Positions 1 through 11,885 of a stretch of DNA of 64,000 nt are shown here, piece after piece (the first letter of the stretch is position 1; every line of letters starts with the position of its first letter). The position numbers and the translations under genes are program-made. The stretch is from Dermatophagoides farinae. Lineage: Eukaryota; Arthropoda; Arachnida; Sarcoptiformes; Pyroglyphidae. The notes beneath the pieces are model-generated. The model saw nothing but the letters and a program-made list of their open reading frames with translations, was not told where the DNA came from and made no database searches. The stretch lies in assembly GCF_024713945.1 (NCBI RefSeq), contig NC_134683.1, forward strand, positions 3,845,501-3,909,500, in the 5' to 3' direction.

Positions 1-1797
1 ATGAAATATTTGACAATTTTGATTCACTGATGATCCACCACCACCAATCAATAGCTGTATGAGAATTTCCAATAATTCAGTTAGATTTATTTCAATCTGT
101 TGTTGTTGTTGTTGTTGTTGTTGTTCAAGAATTTCAATAAATGAATTAAATGTCGTACAAAGTATATCGACAAGACCAACTTCACGAAATACTTCTTTGA
201 ATATTGTATTCAATTTTAACATTGAATTCAATGATTTCAATGCCAATAATGAACTTTGTGGTGTTGAATTTTGTTTTTTCAATATCATACCAATGGTAAT
301 CAATTCTTTACATGGAACATAATTCAATTCAGTAACAATATATTCTAATAATGAATAATATATCGATTGTATTGTTTCATTTTTCTCTTCCAATTGATCG
401 GCAAATGAACTTAATGTATTCTGTGATTCAAGTAGAAAATAATTGGCTTTATCTTCGGCATAAATTTTTTGTATCTGATTCAATATCATTCGCTGTAATT
501 CTATTGTACGTGATTTTTGCCATAATGATACATAAATACTGAATGCTTTTAAATTTTTTATCGAATTCTTTATCGATGGTTTTGGTATGGAAAAATTTTC
601 AATAATAAACACTTGATTCACTGATAATGGCCGTGGTTTCAATTGTGTTGCACCAATTTTCGTGAACAAACAGATTAATATTAAAAAATCTGATAATAAA
701 TCAAAATCTTCAGATTGTTCTAAACGTGTTCCAAAATCGACAAAAAATTGATAACCAAAACATTCATTAAAATCATCCAATAAAATCTGTATGGCAACAT
801 TTGAATTGTTTGTAATCGATGAATGTTGATAATAATAGTGGACATATTCAAACATGAATCCAATAAATGTACGTATCATCAATAATATTTCATTATTCGG
901 TGCTGTGCCTAATTCCAATATTCTTTGTACATTCTCTACAAATAAATGGATACAATTTTTCGAATGTAAATAATCAACATTTATATTGCCATGTTTGGCC
1001 ATCGTTATGATTGTATCGGCGGCTGTTTTACGCCACATTCTATTATGTTCTGGACACCATGATGTAATCACATTGAATAATAATATTAAATCATCTTTTC
1101 TAGTCAAATCATTCAATGCTGTTGGTGATGTACATAATCGTTGTAATAATTGTGAAAAAACTTTTTGTAATAATTGACGACGTTCACCAATGGATAGATA
1201 ATAATCATTATTGTTGTTTGATTTTTCATCTTCATCATCATCATCATCAAATGGTGGTAAATCAAAGAAAAGATAAAGACATTTAACCAATGTTGATGCC
1301 AATGAATTATTTGTCATTATGGCAATCAATTGTGATGAATTAAATGATACCAGTATATTCAACGTAGACAATAGGATCCATCCTTTTTTATTTGCCGGAA
1401 TATTTGTAACCGTTGGACTTATTTCTAAAAATTCCACAATCGCTAATGATGCTAATTCGGTGGTTTTATTCGATGCACGACGTCTTATTTCAGTGACCAT
1501 TAATCGTGATACCATTTGTGTGAATGATGTTGCATCAGCAAATGTTTCGAATATATCGATATTTGGTTGTTGTTGTTGTTGTTGTTGAGCAATCGATTCA
1601 TTCGAATTTTCTGTCTGTTGTTGTTGATAATTATTGTTGTTGTTGAATATTTTACAAAATAATGGTAAAATGTTATAAATTTTTTGTTCATGTAATTCAT
1701 TTGCCGATTGTGATGAACCAATTGATGGTGCATTTTGTTTAATATCGGCAAATTGTTTATGCAGATGTGATATGGATAATAATGTATCTTGATCCAT
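1..1797 (-). CDS. WDFY3: WDFY3 / blue cheese (BEACH-WD40-FYVE autophagy adaptor), N-terminal part
   Basis: One open frame of 599 codons begins at 1797 and runs off the left edge with no intron in view, so only the N-terminal part is present. I recognise it as the WDFY3 (Alfy)/Drosophila blue cheese N-terminus by near-identical stretches: VSRLMVTEIRRRASNK at about residues 90-105, STLVKCLYLFFDLP at about 170-183, a conserved ITSWCP, and NYFLLESQ and NYVPCKELI near the visible end. The family are very large scaffold proteins that bring ubiquitinated aggregates to the autophagy machinery; their BEACH, WD40 and FYVE domains lie at the C-terminus, outside this window. The family usually has a longer leader, and this protein starts with MDQDTLL about 15 residues closer to the first conserved block than human. 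Poly-Gln tracts interrupt the helical repeat region. Family assignment is firm; the start is the only good Met before a non-coding TTG repeat. Confidence 0.93.
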   Translation of the reverse strand, partial: MDQDTLLSISHLHKQFADIKQNAPSIGSSQSANELHEQKIYNILPLFCKIFNNNNNYQQQQTENSNESIAQQQQQQQPNIDIFETFADATSFTQMVSRLMVTEIRRRASNKTTELASLAIVEFLEISPTVTNIPANKKGWILLSTLNILVSFNSSQLIAIMTNNSLASTLVKCLYLFFDLPPFDDDDDEDEKSNNNNDYYLSIGERRQLLQKVFSQLLQRLCTSPTALNDLTRKDDLILLFNVITSWCPEHNRMWRKTAADTIITMAKHGNINVDYLHSKNCIHLFVENVQRILELGTAPNNEILLMIRTFIGFMFEYVHYYYQHSSITNNSNVAIQILLDDFNECFGYQFFVDFGTRLEQSEDFDLLSDFLILICLFTKIGATQLKPRPLSVNQVFIIENFSIPKPSIKNSIKNLKAFSIYVSLWQKSRTIELQRMILNQIQKIYAEDKANYFLLESQNTLSSFADQLEEKNETIQSIYYSLLEYIVTELNYVPCKELITIGMILKKQNSTPQSSLLALKSLNSMLKLNTIFKEVFREVGLVDILCTTFNSFIEILEQQQQQQQQQIEINLTELLEILIQLLIGGGGSSVNQNCQIFH

Positions 1798-3371
1798 TGT
1801 TGTTGTTGTTGTTGTTTTGTAATTTCTTGTACTGAAAATTCTAATGTTTAATAATCAAAGAATTTGGTTCAGTTGATAATGGAAGAAATGGAAGTGATGA
1901 TGATGATGAAGATCGTTTTGTTTCGGTCCAAAAAAAATGTTCGAATGTTTATAGAGATCTTGATATAATATAATCGATTGTTGATTATTATTCGATGATT
2001 GACTAAAATTATCTACACCCAAAAAAACATGGTGAACGAAAAAAAAAATTTAAAAATTCAATTTCGTGATCACAACGTTATCAATCAAATTATTATTCGA
2101 ATGAAAAAAAAAAATTTTTTTTTTGTTTTGGCCATTGATTCGCGAATGATTTATGAAAAGAGATTCGAAGGTGAGAAAGAGAGTGAAGAAAAAATCGATA
2201 TTCGATAATTGTTGATTGATCGCTGGGGCAAACAAAAAAAATTTGGCTCCACAGAATCAATATTATCAGCGGTGTTTTTTTTTTTAATTTTCATGAATTT
2301 AATTCAGATTTGACATCACACACACACACATTTATCGGTTTGACCATATCTATAGATGATTGTTGTGTGTGTTTGGTTAATGTAAACACATTCATTCATT
2401 CATCATTCAAAACGAATAGATCGTATAATGGTGAGCATGTTTTGTTTGATGATTGAATTTATTAATTATTGCTTGATGATGTTATGTAAATTTTTGTTGT
2501 TGTTTAGCATCATTTTCTCATTGATTCCATTCAAATATTTATCGCCAATCAAATATTCAATCAAATTCTGGAGAATAAACAAAACGAGCCGCTGTTTTTT
2601 TTTGTTTTGTTTTGTTTTGTTTTGTTTATCATTATCATTTTGTGTGTGTGTGGGGATATAACATATACACGGGTGTATTATTATGTGTCAATGTAAATGG
2701 TAAACAAAGCTCAGATATATACGATTCAATGATGATAGTGGATGATGGTGGAATAGACAATAAAACAGTGAAAGAAAGAACATACAAAAAAAAGCGTTGG
2801 AGGTGAAATAGAAAATGAATGGAATTCTTGTTTTGGAATAAATAAAGGGGATGCTATATAGTTGAATGCACAAACACACAGAACACACAGAACATACACA
2901 TCCATTCTTGATCAGAATGAATTCTGGATTTTTTTTTTTTTTTTGGTTTTTTTTGGGTTTTTGTTTCAAAAATGAACTATGATAATTCAATGAGAATTTA
3001 GGTGTACACAATTTCTAAATTCATTTTATTAATTAAATGTTTTTGGTTGTTTTATTTTTCTAATTTTTTTTTTTTGCTGGTTCTTGATGAAGATTAAAAA
3101 CCAAAAAAAAAAAAAAAAAAAAATTCCATCGGTCCTATCATTTATGAATGGTATTCGAATTTTTTTTTCTCTTTTACTTTCGAACATATGATTCCATACT
3201 TTGGCTGATGCTTGACCAAAAAAAAAAAAAAAACCATGCTTGATGTCATTGCGTGAGAATTTTTTTTTTTGATTCGCCAAATCTTGTATTGTCACTAATT
3301 TCTTGTTGAATTAATTTTGATTTTTTTGTTTGCGGAATTTATTGATTTTTTTTCTTGAAACAACAATAATA
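1798..3371. other. intergenic spacer between WDFY3 and prohibitin starts
   Basis: Head-to-head spacer of about 1.6 kb. It holds a TTG repeat just upstream of the WDFY3 start, abutting A- and T-runs near 2102-2122, a short CA repeat near 2320, a run of TTTTG units near 2600-2630, and long A and T homopolymers at 2929-3240. I see no coding exon or RNA gene. Promoters for both flanking genes must lie here but I cannot place them. Confidence 0.6.
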
Positions 3372-4331
3372 ATGGCTGCACAAATTCTCAACAGTCTTGG
3401 CCGGCTAGGTATTGGTTTAGCTATTGGTGCTAGTGTTCTGAATACTTCATTGTATAATGGTAAGAATTGTGTTTTTTTTTTTAGCGAATTGTGTTTTTTC
3501 ACATTTGAAATATTCATCTTCATTTTTCTATTTACAGTCGACGGTGGATCACGAGCTGTTATTTTTGATCGTTTTGCTGGCATTAAAAAAAATGTTGTCG
3601 GTGAAGGTACACATTTTTTGATTCCATGGGTACAACGTGCCATCATATATGATATACGATCACGACCAAAATCGGTATCAGTAATAACCGGCAGTAAAGA
3701 TTTACAAACAGTCAATATTACATTGAGGATATTATTCCGTCCAATACCATCGGAATTGCCGAAATTATATAGTAGTCTAGGTGAAGATTATGATCAACGT
3801 GTATTGCCATCGATTACAAATGAAGTACTAAAAGCTGTTGTTGCACAATTTGATGCCGGCGAATTGATTACACAACGTGAAATTGTATCAAGTCGTGTTA
3901 GTGAAGATTTAACTGAACGTGCCTCTCATTTTGGTCTTGTACTTGATGACATTTCATTGGTAAAATTCTTGTTTTTTTTTTTTGTTTTCATTTGATTTCA
4001 ACGATTCCTTTTTCTTTAGACACATTTAGGTTTTGGTCGTGAATTTACGGCTGCTGTTGAAATGAAACAAGTTGCACAACAGGATGCAGAACGTGCCCGT
4101 TTTGTTGTGGAAAAAGCTGAACATTTGAAAAAAGCAGCAGTTATCAGTGCTGAAGGTGATTCACAAGCAGCATCATTATTGGCTAAAGCATTTGGTGATT
4201 GTGGTGAAGCATTGGTTGAATTACGTCGTATGGAAGCTGCTGAAGAAATTGCTAAACAATTATCACGTTCACGTAATATTGCCTATCTTCCACCTGGTCA
4301 ACATACATTATTAAGTTTACCACAAATGTAA
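3372..4331 (+). CDS. PHB1: prohibitin 1 (PHB1)
   Basis: Three exons, 3372-3459, 3538-3959 and 4020-4331, join in phase to a 273-residue protein, the usual prohibitin-1 length. Introns are 78 and 60 bp with GTAAGA and GTAAAA donors and T-rich acceptors. The product aligns with human PHB1 along its whole length, for example [45 protein letters not shown] and [15 protein letters not shown]. An N-terminal hydrophobic anchor (about residues 8-25) precedes the SPFH/PHB domain, and a C-terminal coiled coil (about 180-250) follows. Prohibitin 1 assembles with prohibitin 2 into ring complexes in the mitochondrial inner membrane that support protein quality control, cristae and respiration. I chose the ATG at 3372 over an upstream in-frame ATG at 3330 because it gives the conserved MAAQI-type start. 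Essentially certain. Confidence 0.98.
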
Positions 4332-4505
4332 TAATACAAAATGAAAATTCAAGTGACCATCATCTTTGAACATCAAGATTGTTCATCAAGATTTCCGTTT
4401 TTTTTCCTCCTATTAATAGTTTCTTGAAAATTCTGTAATTCTGTAGTGCAAAAAAAAATTCCAAGTAAATCATTGAATTTTTTTTTCTTGTATTTGAATC
4501 AGATG

Positions 4506-4519
4506 AATAAATAAATAAA
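4506..4519 (+). terminator. tandem poly(A) signal of prohibitin
   Basis: Overlapping AATAAA hexamers start about 175 bp after the prohibitin stop codon and are followed by T-rich sequence, as expected for a cleavage and polyadenylation site. Confidence 0.55.
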
Positions 4520-6029
4520 CAAAACAAAAAATTCCTTGATTTCTTGATTCAATTTTATTTTATTTTTTTATTTACTTTGTTTGCATTTGAGTATAAACAA
4601 ATAAAAATTTTTCCATAATTTTTACCCGATTTGACAGGAAAAGAAAAATCTTGTGACCATCTTGAAATCCAGACAAGTTGTTCCAATTTTCATTTTTTCC
4701 AATCACACCACTTTCACTTACTTTGTGTCTTATTATTGGAACAGAAAAATTTTAATTAACATAACTACAGGTCACCTATGAAGGATTTTGATGATGTGTG
4801 ATGATGTGTGATGATGATGATGATAGGATGTCATTGTTCCATACAACAAACAAAACACAGACACATGATTTATTATCTCACGTGAGTGCTAGATTTCTTT
4901 TTTTTTCTTTTACCTTAATCCTTACCTGATAATTAATAAATAATAATAATAAAAAAAATTTAAAATTACATTGTCAATTATGCTGGCATATGTTACATAC
5001 CTGATTTCATCATCATCGAATGATGGTTGTGGTGGTGGTGGTGGTGGTAGTGGGGGGAGAAAAATTCCAAATTATACAAACAAATAAAGGGATCCAATGT
5101 AGTTGTGTGTGTGTGTCGATCACATTCGATACCAATGAATGATTGATTGATTGATTTATGGTATTTGAAGGATAAAAAACCTGGAAGCCAAATTGAAAAT
5201 GAAAAGAAAAAAATGAATTTCATTAATTTTTTTTCAGCCGAATCATTCACAATACCAGAAATGAATTTTTTTTGTTGTTCTTTTAAATGAAATTAAAAGT
5301 CATCGACAAAAGCAAAAGACATCAATGAACGAGTTTGTAATGAAAAAACAACAACAAAAAAACACACATGTTTTTTGTGTTTTTTTTGTTGGTTGGTTGG
5401 TTGGTTGTTTTTTTCGGTCAAATTTTTTTCCATATAGATTTTTGTACATTGAACTCTTAGATTTTGAAGAAAATTTTCTTTTTTTTTAAACAAAAATGTT
5501 TCTCATCCGGTGATGATGATGATGGTGGCGGTGGTCGGTCATCAATCATTTAGTTGTAACACCAATCATCATCATCATCATGGTTTTTATGATGGAAAAA
5601 AAAATCAACTTGTCATCTTTCGTTCATCTTGTGATAATAACTTATCACACACAAACAGTCGAATAATATTCACATTTTGGCTCCGGTTTTATGTTGTTGG
5701 CTGGTTGGTTGGCTGACTGGCTGATGATCAACACAACAGAGAGAACAAAAAAAAACAAAAAAAAATTTTTTTTTGTTTTGTTTTTCGATTTAAAAACAAA
5801 GTTTCTTTTGCAACGACTGAGATAAAGGGTTTTTTTTTCTCGATATTCAATTTTCATTATTTCACAACTTGTTTTTCTTCTTTTCAAATTTATTCATGTG
5901 TTTTTTTTTTTGCTGGTGGAAAACACAACAACAACAAATTTAGAAAATTGAAAAAAGATTCTTTACCATTCATTCATGGATTGTTAATTTCTCCATCTTT
6001 CTGTGTGTGTGTGCGAGTGTGTATGAAAA

Positions 6030-6043
6030 ATTCGAATTCGAAT
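6030..6043. repeat. 14-bp palindrome ATTCGAATTCGAAT, copy 1
   Basis: Perfect inverted repeat, the first of four identical copies in the window, all in spacers. The function is unknown. Confidence 0.6.
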
Positions 6044-6247
6044 ATATCCGGGATCAGTCTATTTTTATCCATCCATCACACACACACATGTTCAAATCAT
6101 CATCATCATTTTGAGCTTTTTGATTGCAACAACAACAACACCCTTCCTATTTTTGGATTCTTTTCTAAATATTGTGAATGTTCAAAAAAAAAAACCAGCG
6201 TGGTTGTCAAATAATCATCATCGGATCAACAAACATTTGTAACAAAC

Positions 6248-9200
6248 ATGTCAAAGGTAAGAATTGATTTTTTTTTTTTTTTGATTTCTTTCAATCAATG
6301 CTTTATTGTCGTTGACATCATTTGTATCCAGGAGATCAATTATTAATTCAATCAACATTCAATCTAAATGTATAGTAATTTAAAGATTATGATGAAAAAT
6401 AAAATCAAAAACAAAAAAATCGATTATCGTTGCTCAGAGATATATTATATATTTAAGTTGATGATGCTCATCTATGATCATCTCAATCAATTGGCATGGT
6501 TACGTTATTTATGTATGTACGATAATTATTTCCTGTGAATAGAATTCGAATGTTTTGTTTTTGTTGTTCATCGAATCATCGAAAATCGATTTTTTTTTCT
6601 TTTTATTATCATCATCATTTCATTCGTGTGTCTCATTATATGATTGCTGCTTTGGCACAATCAAAAAAATCAGGGAAAAAAATTAATTAATACCCGATTT
6701 TTCTCCATTTTTTTATGATATCAGATTCTTTTTTAATTCACTTGTAATTAAAAATTGTAAAAATAACCATCATCATCATTATCTCATTATTATCATTCAT
6801 AATCAAATTTTGTTGCATTTACCGCTTCTTTATATATTGCTTGTCCAACGACCATTTTTTTTTTTTTTTTTTTTGATTTAATCATCCACATTGCATTGAT
6901 AACCATCGGATTATTGTGTGGCCATAATATTTGTGTGTGTATGTATTTGATAACCCAAATTCATTGCCCAATGACAACCATATAGTTCAATTGAGACAAG
7001 AAAAAAACAATAAAAACAAGAAGCAGCAAAAATTTTTATTTGACTTTTATTTGTAGAAAAAAAAAATTTTTTCATCTCATTTGTGTCTGTGTTTGTAAAA
7101 GTTTTTGTTTTTTTTTAAAGAATTTTTGATTATTGATAACCACCAAAAAAAAAACGATTGCCAATTTTTATGCAACACTTTTACATCGAAAATATTTTGG
7201 AATTTTTTTGTTTTTTGTTTTTCATTTTGGTTTAAGTTTGTTTCGATTGATTGATTGATTGATGACAATTGAAAAATGAAAAATCCACTCAAAATGGCTG
7301 TTAGTATAGCATGGCAGATGATAAATTTAATGTTTACCTGATTTTTTTTTTAATGTCAATTTTTTCATCACTCTACAAAACAGAATTCAAATTCATATAC
7401 AGTGGATAAAGAGAATGGTGGTGAAAAAAAGATTCCATATCCAAAATCCATTCTATTCATTATTGGTAATGAATTTTGTGAACGTTTCTCTTTTTATGGA
7501 ATGCGAAGTAAGTTCCAACTTGATGATTCATAAATATTATCTGATTATTAATCTTTTGTCTTTTTTTTTTGTTTAGCAATTTTGGTTCTTTATTTCAAAT
7601 ATGTATTATTATTCAATGAAGATTTAGCCACACAAATTTATCATATATTTGTTATGGTCTGTTATTTTACACCAGTTTTTGGTGCTATAATTGCTGATTC
7701 ATATTTGGGAAAATATTGGACCATTTTGAGTATTTCTTGTATATATGCAGCTGGTAATATTATTATATCTGGTGCATCCATTGGTGGTACCGTGTGGATA
7801 TCATTTATTGGATTGGCATTGATTGCAATTGGTACCGGTGGCATAAAACCATGTGTTTCAGCATTTGGTGGCGATCAATTTAAACCAGGACAAGAACGAC
7901 AATTGCAACAATTTTTTTCATTATTCTATATTGCTATCAATTCGGGCAGTTTAATTTCAACATTTTTAACACCAGTTCTACGTCAAAATGTCTCATGTTT
8001 AGGTCGATCCGATTGTTATCCATTAGCATTCGGAGTTCCAGCCATATTGATGGTTGTTGCTTTGATATTGTTTATATTGGGAAAATTTATAACTGGTTAT
8101 ACTATTAATCCACCGGAAAAAAATAATATTGTATTTCGTGTTTTTAGCTGTATTGGGGTAAGTTTTTTTCTGTTTAGAATTTACAATTTTTTATCATTTC
8201 AAATTTCATTTTATAGCGAGCATTTTATCGACGATTTTTTTCATCATCAAATTCAACGAAAAAAGAACATTGGATCGATTATGCTGATGATAAATATGAT
8301 GTAAGAAACTTTTTATTGATTTTTATCTAGAATTTTTTTTCTCATTGTTTTTTTTCATTGTTTTTTTTGAAAGAATAAAACACGTAAAGATGTAAAAGCA
8401 TTGCTTCGTATACTATTCTTGTATATACCATTACCTGTATTTTGGGCATTGTTTGATCAACAAGCATCTCGATGGACATTACAAGCAATTCGTATGAACG
8501 GACAACTTGGTGAACATTTCACCATAAAACCAGATCAAATTCAAGCCATTAATCCATTTTTGGTCATATTTTTCGTACCAATTTTCGATTATCTTATCTA
8601 TCCAATGATGAACAAAATTGGTCTTTATACCCCATTGAAACGAATAGTTATCGGTGGTCTATTAGCATCATTATCATTTGGTGTTTGTGGTTTTTTCCAG
8701 CTATCAATAGAAGCTGAAGCACCTGTTTCAATGATGCCTGGTCATAATCATTTAGCCATCGTTAATAATATGCCCAAAAATTTGACCATTCTCTCAAACA
8801 TTACACTAATGCCAAATGAAATCAAAGTTCTAGACAATATTGAACGATCATCATTGGAATCAGAATTTGGTCCAATCACGAATTTCACGGATGATGAAAC
8901 ATTAGTTCTTTATTATACCACCGTTGAAACACCATTGAAATTCGTATGGGAAAATATATTAGTCAAACCAGATACAAGCGGCGCTAAATTGTTCACTATA
9001 TTTGATTTGAAAAATTTCAATGAAACTCTTGATAAATTCGCCATCGACGGTCATAAAGATGGATTGGTTACAAATATTGTACAGCACAATATTGACACTG
9101 GTAGAACAATTGGCTATTTAAATCCATTCGAAGTGGATATTATTGGTGAAGATATTGTCTTAATGATTGGTGAAAATAAACGCATGACATATCCAATGAT

Positions 9201-9777
9201 GGGACAAGGTGCTACATATATCCAAGTAATCATTGGTGATCTAAATACTGAACCAGAATCACGATTATCTCGGATCGTTGATGAGAATAAATTATCAATA
9301 TTTTTACAATTGATTCAATATCTTATAATGACAGCTGCAGAAATTTTATTCTCCATTACTGGATTGGAATTTTCCTATTCACAAGCACCAAAATCAATGA
9401 AATCTGTACTACAAGCAGCATGGCTGATGACCGTTGCATTTGGAAATCTTATTGTTGCCCTTATAACATTGGTAAAATTCAAAAAACAATCACATGAATT
9501 TTTCCTATTTTTTGGTCTTATGTTTATTGATGCATTGATATTTGCTGTAATGGCCTATTTTTATATACCATATCAAAGTGATAATGATAATGACAATGAT
9601 TGCTATGATAGTGATGAACAATCTAGTGATCGACAACAATTAGACATGATTGATGGTGGTTCATCATCATCGACAACATCAACACGTCCATCAACAGAAA
9701 ATTTATCAATGAAACAAATTCAATCAAATAACAAAACAACAACAACAACAACAACAATGGCTACAAAAATAGATTGA
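6248..9777 (+). CDS. SLC15A: SLC15 proton-coupled oligopeptide transporter
   Basis: Five exons are inferred: 6248-6256 (only Met-Ser-Lys), 7384-7507, 7577-8157, 8217-8300 and 8374-9777, joining in phase to 733 residues. The product matches PEPT1/PEPT2 and the Drosophila yin (opt1) family: GNEFCERFSFYGM carries the ExxER proton-coupling motif in the first membrane helix, followed by FTPVFGAIIADSYLGKY, GTGGIKPCVSAFGGDQF, FLYIPLPVFWALFDQQ and TGLEFSYSQAP. About 12 membrane helices are expected, with the long extracellular loop (about residues 390-580) typical of animal members. It should carry di- and tripeptides into the cell with protons, probably at gut epithelium. The C-tail after the last helix is Asp, Asn, Ser and Thr-rich. 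Introns 2-4 are short, whereas the first is 1.1 kb. The nine-base first exon is the weakest part; another initiator exon is possible. Confidence 0.93.
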
Positions 9778-11885
9778 ATTAATTTGTAATCAATTTTATT
9801 TCATCATTTGTTCGTTTTACATTTATTACATTCATTCATTTCAATCAACGAAATTATTTATTTTATATTCAACAAAAATCGACAAATCAACTTATTTACA
9901 CATTATTATTATACTGCGTAATCGACAAAAAAAAAAAAAAAAGGCAAGAGAAAAAACCTGTTGTATAATTTAACGAAAAAAAAAATTGAATAATTGTCAC
10001 TTCACCGTTTGTCACACATTACACACACACATTTGGTGGTGGTCTTTTTGTATGATTTTCACCAATATGTTTACGGACAACAACAACAACAACAAAAAGA
10101 CTTTCTATTTCTTTTAGATTTAAAATTCAAACGAAAAAAAAATTTTTTTGATTGAAAATTAAATGAAAAAAAAACTTGAATAACAAAAAAAAATAATGAC
10201 AAACAAAATGGAAAAAAATTAAATAAATTACCCTATGGCCTCAGTGTGTGGACTTCCATTAGTCGGTGCCCTTCTTACTTCTGCTGCTTTTGTTGTTGTT
10301 GTTGTCTTGGCTATTTTTAGTTTTTTTTTCGTTGTTCCAATTTAACATTGTGATAACAAAAAAAAATGGGCCTATGAAAGGGACACATGATGATGATGGT
10401 GGTGGTCAATGGAATTTTAAATGCAAATTAATTGACTTGGTCATTTTTCTATGACCATTCTAGTTTTAGGAACGTAAAAAAAATCTCATTATTACGTGCA
10501 TATATACCTACCTGTTGATTGTTTGTTGTAATGAATAACAAAAAAAAAATCGAATACAAATGAATGAATGAATGGATGAAATGAATAAAAGAACAAAATG
10601 GGAACAAAAAAATTAATTTAAATTTCGTAGTAATAGAATGTGGAGGAGGCATTGAATTTAAAATTAAAAAAAAAAAAAATAAAACAAAAAATCATTCCAT
10701 TTCGTCAACAAAAAAAAGAAAATTTTGACCGATGACGACAACATCTTTTGTATTATGACGTTTTTTTGAGAGCAGAAATTTTTTTCATTTCTTTTCTTTT
10801 CACAACAAATGAATGATAAAATGAAATCGACAATCATTGATGGTCCAAAAAAAGAAAGAAAAAGATTCACTTATAATAATCATGTTGTGGTCATCATCAT
10901 TCATTCATCATTCATCATTCGTTGTTCGTTGTTTTGAAAAACATTTTTATATGAACCAACCCACCCACCACCACCTACCCATTAATTGAATTTTCGTTTT
11001 GTTTTGTTTTGTTTTTTTTTGTTTCAAATTCAAACGAAAATGGATCAACAACAACAACAACAAAATGAACCGGCCAAATCACACAAAATATGGCTATAAT
11101 GACAGGTTAGGTTGATTTCGAACAAAAACGAACAAAACGAAAACGAAAAAAAAAACATTCGAATCAAATCGATCGATCAATAGAATCGTTTTTATGTTTT
11201 TTAAACACCCACTCATTTGTTCGGTTTTGTTGTTGTTGTTGTTCAAAGATTGTTCAAGAGAGAAAGAGAAAAGAAAAATACAACAAGCTATGATTATCGT
11301 TGACTTTTAACCTTTACTCTTGACTATTCCATGTGCCATAATAATGACGACGTTGATGATGATGATGATAATGGTATCAAATTGAAATTCTTTTCTCCAG
11401 TTTTTTTCTTCGTTTTTTTGGTTGATTTCGTTTCAGCAAAAAAAAAGCAAGCAAGCAAGTAATTTTTTTGTTAAATTTTTTTTTTATTTTTGCATATTTA
11501 AATTTTCATTATTAAAACAAAAAGAGGTAAAAAAAATAGACAAATATCAGAATCATTGGATTATTATGGCAAGTTTTGTTTTGTTTTGTTTTGTTTTTTT
11601 TGTTGTTGTTGTTTGTTGTTGTTGTTATACATGAATTTCCTTTTCATTAATTGATTTGGACATAAACACACACACACACACAGACAAAGGTAAGATGCAA
11701 AAAAAATTGAAAAAAAAAATGAAATTAGAGATCACTGTTGTTCATGGTTGTGCAGCATTAGGTAAGATGGTGGTAAGTGTAAAAAAAAATGAAAAACAAA
11801 AAAAGTATGTTTGGACAGTGGACAGTAATTTCAATATTTTTGAGGTCCGATTCTGGTTATCGATATGAATTTTAATGATTATATA
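9778..11885. other. tail-to-tail spacer, SLC15 to zinc-finger gene
   Basis: About 2.1 kb between two stop codons. It holds the 3' UTRs and many short repeats: CA near 10020, CAA near 10080-10095 and 11047-11065, a TTTTG run near 10998-11015, and GATGAT near 11355-11370. Open frames here encode only homopolymer-like peptides. I see no gene. Confidence 0.55.

Larger units (their letters stand above)
4332..6247. other. intergenic spacer, prohibitin to SLC15
   Basis: About 1.9 kb. After the prohibitin 3' UTR it contains GATGAT repeats near 4790-4820, a GGT repeat near 5029-5050, repeated GGTT near 5390-5410, A/T tracts near 5749-5775 and GT repeats near 6003. A perfect 14-bp palindrome lies at 6030-6043. 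I recognise no coding exon. The end of this stretch should be the 5' UTR of the transporter gene. Confidence 0.55.

Noticed and set aside
7077-7292. Open frames in the first SLC15 intron as an alternative first exon
   Set aside because: None joins in phase to the exon at 7384 through a credible donor, and the peptides are homopolymer-rich.
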